Source: Amanita rubescens
Lineage: Eukaryota > Basidiomycota > Agaricomycetes > Agaricales > Amanitaceae
Reading direction: 5' to 3'
DNA: 64,000 nucleotides
NCBI GenBank assembly: GCA_015039365.1
Contig: WION01000241.1
Coordinates: 16,493-80,492 of the forward strand
Shown: positions 59,885 through 64,000 of the stretch, piece after piece
Position numbering within the stretch: the stretch's first letter is position 1
Layout: the number at the start of each line of letters is the position of its first letter
Position numbers and translations under genes: made by a program
Notes under the pieces: model-generated
What the model saw: only the letters and a program-made list of their open reading frames with translations
What the model was told of the DNA's origin: nothing
The model's database searches: none

Positions 59885-61597
59885 CTACCAGAAAAAGGTT
59901 GTATTTGGCTCGTGGCTCCCTGCCATTCTCAGCATCACAGTGTTGGACGTCAGGCTAGACCACTAATCCCATGACGCAACCAATAACAGTAATACCGGAC
60001 GACGGCGCGGTCAGTTGAAAGTATCTGCGCAGAATCTCCAAGATCACTCACGCCATTGCCAATGAATGCTTCAGCTCTTTGAGCTACGTACATATCTAGC
60101 GCCTGCGATATATACTTCTGCTCCCATGTAAGTGATAAATCACCTGTAGTACTCGACATAGCTTCCCATTTTTCCGCAGTCTGCAAGGCTAGGATAAGCT
60201 CATTTACCCATTCCGTTTTTCCATTCGTCATTATGTATATTCGTTTCAACCCTGTAACCTTCTTCCTGACGCTAGAAACTTTCTCGACGATTTGGGATAC
60301 TGTGGGGTAACAATGCTTTCGGTAAATGGCGAAGTTTTCAGGTGTGTTTGTACCCAACCCCCTCCTTCGGGCACTTTGAATTTGTCCGGCAGCTCGTCGA
60401 ATTGATTAAATCCATTCCAATCGGAGGACCATTAGCTAGTTCGTCACAGTGACCGGCAAAGTCGCCACGTCGAATGTGAAGGGCAAGTAGGCCATCTATA
60501 CGGGGGAATGGAAACGATGTAATTTCACCCGAATGCTCGAGGGTCATTTTGGGGGACTTGTACTCAAATAAGTGCCGATTTGCGTCGTAGGCCTCATATA
60601 CAAGAGATGACCAACCGAAGTGTTTGATGATCGGCGATTGTGATAGTGCTGGCCATAGGTTCAGTACCTCTTTGCTTCCAAAGTTCTGACGTATCAATCA
60701 AATGAATTAGCGCTCTGTTTAGACGATCATGGTGCGTACAGGAAGTCAAAGACTTGTGGGGTTTCATGGGGATCTCAACGCAGCGATCCTCTATCGAGCC
60801 CAATTTATCAATCCAAATTTTCAGCTTTTGCAATAACGTCGCGCCATTTAGATCTTCAGCCAAATACTCCTTTAGGAGATAGTCGCATTGGGACAAATTT
60901 CGCGAAAGTGGTTTTCCGAGATAGCCTGTGGAGAGTCAGGTGAGTACATTGGTCCACCGACTAGCGGACCTGGTGAGGTGAGGGGCATGGGTATTGCAAG
61001 AGGGCCAAGCTCATTACCGGAGAGGATTGCAGACAGTGGTATACTGGATGGTATGCGTCGATCGTCGTAGTACGTCGCAATACCATTAGGGGCATTCCAA
61101 GAATGATCATAGAATACGAATCTAGTAGGTATCGGTAAGGTTTACGGCCTCTGCATCCAGGAAGGGCGCTCACGATCTTTTGGCCGAGTAAGCTAAAAAC
61201 GCGTTCATGATGATCTCTTGCATAACGTTGCCCCAACCGACACCTTCGCATGTGAGTGCCAAAACAGAAAAAAGAGACTGCGTAAAAAGCGCGCACCTTG
61301 CTGGTGCGTACCGAATAAAATATATTTTGCGTGTCGACCGTTTGGGTATGGGGCTTCATTACTGTAGTGAGGGAGATGGTCTTCTTGGTTCCGATATTCT
61401 TCGTAAAACGGAATGGTCCATTTGTCTAACAATATACGAGGAATCTGGAGATACCACACCGTTACCCCTACTATGACCACAACCAATAGAACCCGCAAAT
61501 GCCGTTTATTGATAGTTCTTCGTTCTCTGTTTCTGGACCCAGAGAGCCAATAAGCGCCCAACGCAGTGGGGAGAGGTAAGTAGCTCGTAAAAGACAT
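59885..61597 (-). pseudogene. O-fucosyltransferase-like (PF10250 type) type II membrane protein, paralog 1, frameshifted
   Basis: From the ATG at 61597: MSFTSYLPLPTALGAY, a basic patch (RRTINKRHLR) and a membrane helix VLLVVVIVGVTVWYLQIP, as in Golgi type II enzymes. Spliced segments follow: THQQGVGWGNVMQEIIMNAF, FVFYDHSWNAPNGIATYYDD, GPLVGGPMY, WIDKLGSIEDRCVEI, NFGSKEVLNLWPALSQSPII, FGWSSLVYEAYDANRHLFE, DGLLALHIRRGDFAGHC, IYIMTNGKTEWVNELI, QRAEAFIGNG joined over an intron to WSSLTSNTVMLRMAGS and FFW. Frame changes not explained by introns occur near 60895, 60770, 60430 and 60350. The fold-defining HIRRGDF is present. Probably dead unless these are sequence errors. Tandem with paralog 2. Confidence 0.75.
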
Positions 61598-62157
61598 GGG
61601 GAAAAGCCCGTGACTAGTCGTTATATAGTCGAACGGAAATGAAACGCTGTACACGCTATGCCATGATCCCTACCAGTAATTCAATTATTAGCAAACAGCG
61701 CTCAAGCTGCGGATGTCTAATTCCCACAGTAGTAGCATGTTGAACTTAAATGGGGTGAAAATTCCAGGTTCAAAGAACGATAATGCCGACAGTAGACAAG
61801 GATGCAGTTGGCAGCTCGTGTTTTAGATTCGAGCCGAAATCGAAAGGTTTCGTTTAAATATTTGGTAAGTCTGTCAGGTGTTCTTCCTGTGAAATGGCCA
61901 AAGCGGCAGGGCGGTTTCACGTTCCCGGGTTGACACGGGATGTCAAGACTTCGAATTGAAACTCGTGCATCATCCGATGAACACGACTCATTTGTAACCA
62001 ATGCACGGGGTTGGCGACCGAAATAAACGTGTTTCGTAACTGTTCTCGACGCCGCCCAGCTATTTATACATATAATCGTTCCAGATAATCAAAAGACTGT
62101 CGGTGCCATAACGATTCCCGCTTGTGACCGCCAAAAGATAAGATTATGCTTGCGATA
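61598..62157. other. Spacer between the two O-fucosyltransferase-like genes
   Basis: Promoter side of paralog 1 and 3' flank of paralog 2. An open minus frame at 62001-61717 has random composition. A TATA-like tatttataca is near 62060. Confidence 0.4.
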
Positions 62158-63877
62158 TCACCAAAAGTAAGTCGAAGCTGGGTCAAGGTTCCCTGCCATT
62201 CTTAGCATGTTTATGTTCGATGTTAAACTGGAAAACTAGGGTCATTTGATAGTTAGCCGAGAACTGATACCGCAGTCAATTAGTATTTCTTACCCCGTTT
62301 CCGATGAATGCCTCAGCGCGCTGTGCAACAAGTGCATCAAGCGCCTGAGATGCAAATTTTTGCTCCCGAGTGAAGTTCAAATCTCGACTGGTCGTGATCA
62401 TTTCCCAGGAGGCAGTCTGTTCGAGTTTTTCGAGGAGAGATGCAAGCCATGACCCCTTGTCGTTCGTCATTATATACAAGCGTCGCAAGGTTTCATGGTT
62501 TTGTCGAACGGTTGCCAATCTTGGATATGATTCGCTCGCTAGAAGGGTAGCAGTGGTCGGGTGTAGTATGCAGTTCGGGACCAATAATCTGATGGAGGTT
62601 CGAATCGATCGGACAATTCGCGGAACATGTTAAATGCATTGTAGCCGCAGTCCTGCTTCTGAAGGTATTGGCAGTGACCCTGAAAATCCCCATCGGCGGA
62701 CATGAACCACCAAAAGTCCGTCGAGGTGGTTTGGCAGGGTCGCAGTCTCTGAAAGAGCATCCGATTTATTTGTCTTGGATTCAAATAAGTGTTGTGTGCG
62801 GTCATATGCGTCCACTATGAGAGGAGACCATGCGAATCGCTGAAGAATCGGCGATTGTTTCAACTCTGGCCAGATATCAAGCAGACGTGGCTCGCCGAAC
62901 AATCTGCTCTTCATCGGAAATGTTCGTACATATAGATAACGGCAACTCACATATTATCGTAAATATGACTACTTTCTTTGGGAATCACAATACATCGGTG
63001 GCCGATAGCATCCAGTTTTTGGACCCAAGCTCGGGTGATCTGGGCGCCCGTTGCATGTTGAAGTTCCCACTTCAAGCCATCGGTGTCAATGATAAGTTTA
63101 TCTGAACAAACTCGGTTGAAATATTCTCTCGACACGGCTCTTGGTATACCAGGATATTCAGGGCCCATGGACCCTCCTGCAATCGGTCCTACAAAGTGTC
63201 AAAAACGAACGACAGGACAAAAAATAAAGTACGCAACCTGCAAAGGTCACACTAATAGGGAGTCGGGATGGTATATATTTTCCATTAAATAGCGTGTAAT
63301 CTGGACTATTAGGATCCCATATAAAGTCGTAAAGTACAAGCCTATGCCACGAATCAATAATCTCGGATGTCAGATGTTGTTGAAATACCTACGATCTCTT
63401 CGATGAATAAGCAAGGAATGCGTGCATAATTAATTCTTCTAACAAATTTCCCCATCCAACGTCTTCCAGCAAGAATCAAAGCGGTATCAATAGAGAATTC
63501 GATTGATGACTACGTGTTGAGTAGTTCTCTATGAGTAAATACATTCCATCCTTTCCTTCCGGCAGAGGCAACGATTCATTATTTTGCGGAAGAGTGCGTT
63601 CGTATTCTCGATACTTTTCAAATGAAGGTGGCAACGGGCCGCGATCTATCGCGCACATAAAATACGACGATACTGCGAGGCAAACGAGAGTGACGACAAG
63701 CAGGGCCACAGATATCCCTGGGCGACGTTTGATCAATGACGTGGTTGTAACGATTGTCCCCGCGAAGATACCAGATGACCCTATTGTTTCATTACGTTGT
63801 TCTGTGCTAGAACGCAAAGACGGTAAGAGTGTATAGTCATAGTCGGATCGTGTCCAGCGGCCAAGAGAAAAAAACAT
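62158..63877 (-). pseudogene. O-fucosyltransferase-like type II membrane protein, paralog 2, frameshifted
   Basis: From the ATG at 63877: MFFSLGRWTRSDYDYTLLPS, later IKRRPGISVALLVVTLVCLA as membrane anchor. Then VGWGNLLEELIMHAFLAYSS, LYDFIWDPNSPDYTLFNGKY, GPIAGGSMGPEYPGIPRAVS, LLDIWPELKQSPILQRFAW, LDGLLVVHVRR, then with one base inserted at about 62694 the expected GDFQGHCQYLQ in another frame. More frame changes lie near 62570 and 62530, before RLYIMTNDKGSWLASLLEKL, FASQALDALVAQRAEAFIGN and FSSLTSNINMLRMAGNLDP (after an intron with GTAAGA donor), ending FW at 62158. The break sits inside the HxRRGDF sugar-nucleotide motif. Otherwise the paralog parallels its neighbour throughout. Confidence 0.75.
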
Positions 63878-64000
63878 CTTCCATGCAAAAGCGAAGGAGC
63901 AGGAAGTAGGAGTGGGAACGTTGGGCCTCCTGACGGGAAGCTAGATTGGAGGAAGCAGTGTGGCCTTTGAAGGGAGCAGCAAAACCTTCTTTTGACTCAA
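63878..64000. other. Right edge, upstream of paralog 2
   Basis: Likely promoter of the gene at 62158-63877; too short to say more. Confidence 0.3.

Overview
The window looks like nuclear DNA of a basidiomycete, most likely a mushroom-forming Agaricomycete. Genes are dense and split by many short GT-AG introns (about 48-110 nt). Several products are types I associate with Agaricomycetes: secreted galactose-binding-like proteins, a GH76-like glycosidase, a DM9-domain protein, O-fucosyltransferase-like paralogs, a DUF6570-type Helitron and a pogo-like transposon. No bacterial operon layout, CRISPR array, rRNA or convincing tRNA was seen. All gene models are my own splice reconstructions; I could run no homology search.

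Layout. 1-2.1 kb: 5' part of an anoctamin/TMEM16 gene (minus strand, cut by the window edge). 2.5-4.4 kb: decayed N-terminal half of a Helitron. 4.4-7.8 kb: sparse remnants, a 151-bp tandem repeat and one small gene. 8-9.4 kb: two paralogous secreted-type galactose-binding-like genes. 10.1-11.3 kb: an acid-ceramidase-like amidase, divergent from a broken kinase fragment. 12-14.5 kb: two members (A, B) of an unrecognised small secreted protein family with a shared promoter; a broken third copy (C) lies at 21.8 kb. 14.8-18.2 kb: a DH-PH-FYVE Rho exchange factor. 18.4-26.2 kb: three fungal rhodopsin-like 7-TM genes. The first two lie in a 2-kb direct segmental duplication whose second copy is dead; between the copies sits a 1,019-bp deleted pogo-like transposon with TIRs and a TA target duplication.

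26.9-28.8 kb: a GH76-like gene of 14 exons whose frame requires a 12-nt and a 1-nt microexon. 29.5-29.8 kb: a MITE with TIRs of about 94 bp. 30-41.3 kb is the conserved, healthy part: thymidylate kinase, the E2 enzyme UBC6, the spliceosomal cyclophilin CWC27, an APH-fold kinase-like gene and a Gly/His-rich DM9 protein. 44.5-45.9 kb: a fungal regulator-like gene with an RVxF-type motif. 45.9-51.5 kb: gene-poor.

51.6-54.2 kb: an MKT1 homolog with an intact C-terminal half but four frameshifts in its N-terminal half. 54.4-55.2 kb: a small acidic protein with a zinc-finger-like end. 55-59.9 kb: gene-poor. 59.9-63.9 kb: two tandem O-fucosyltransferase-like genes, both frameshifted, one of them at its HxRRGDF motif.

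The conserved genes are unlinked housekeeping functions (ERAD, splicing, dTTP synthesis, Rho signalling, post-transcriptional control), not a pathway. The accessory parts are duplication-prone secreted and membrane families mixed with transposon relics. The most unusual items are the microexon-dependent GH76 gene, the small secreted family with a copied promoter, the paired DNA-transposon derivatives, and the cluster of frameshifts right of 51.5 kb.
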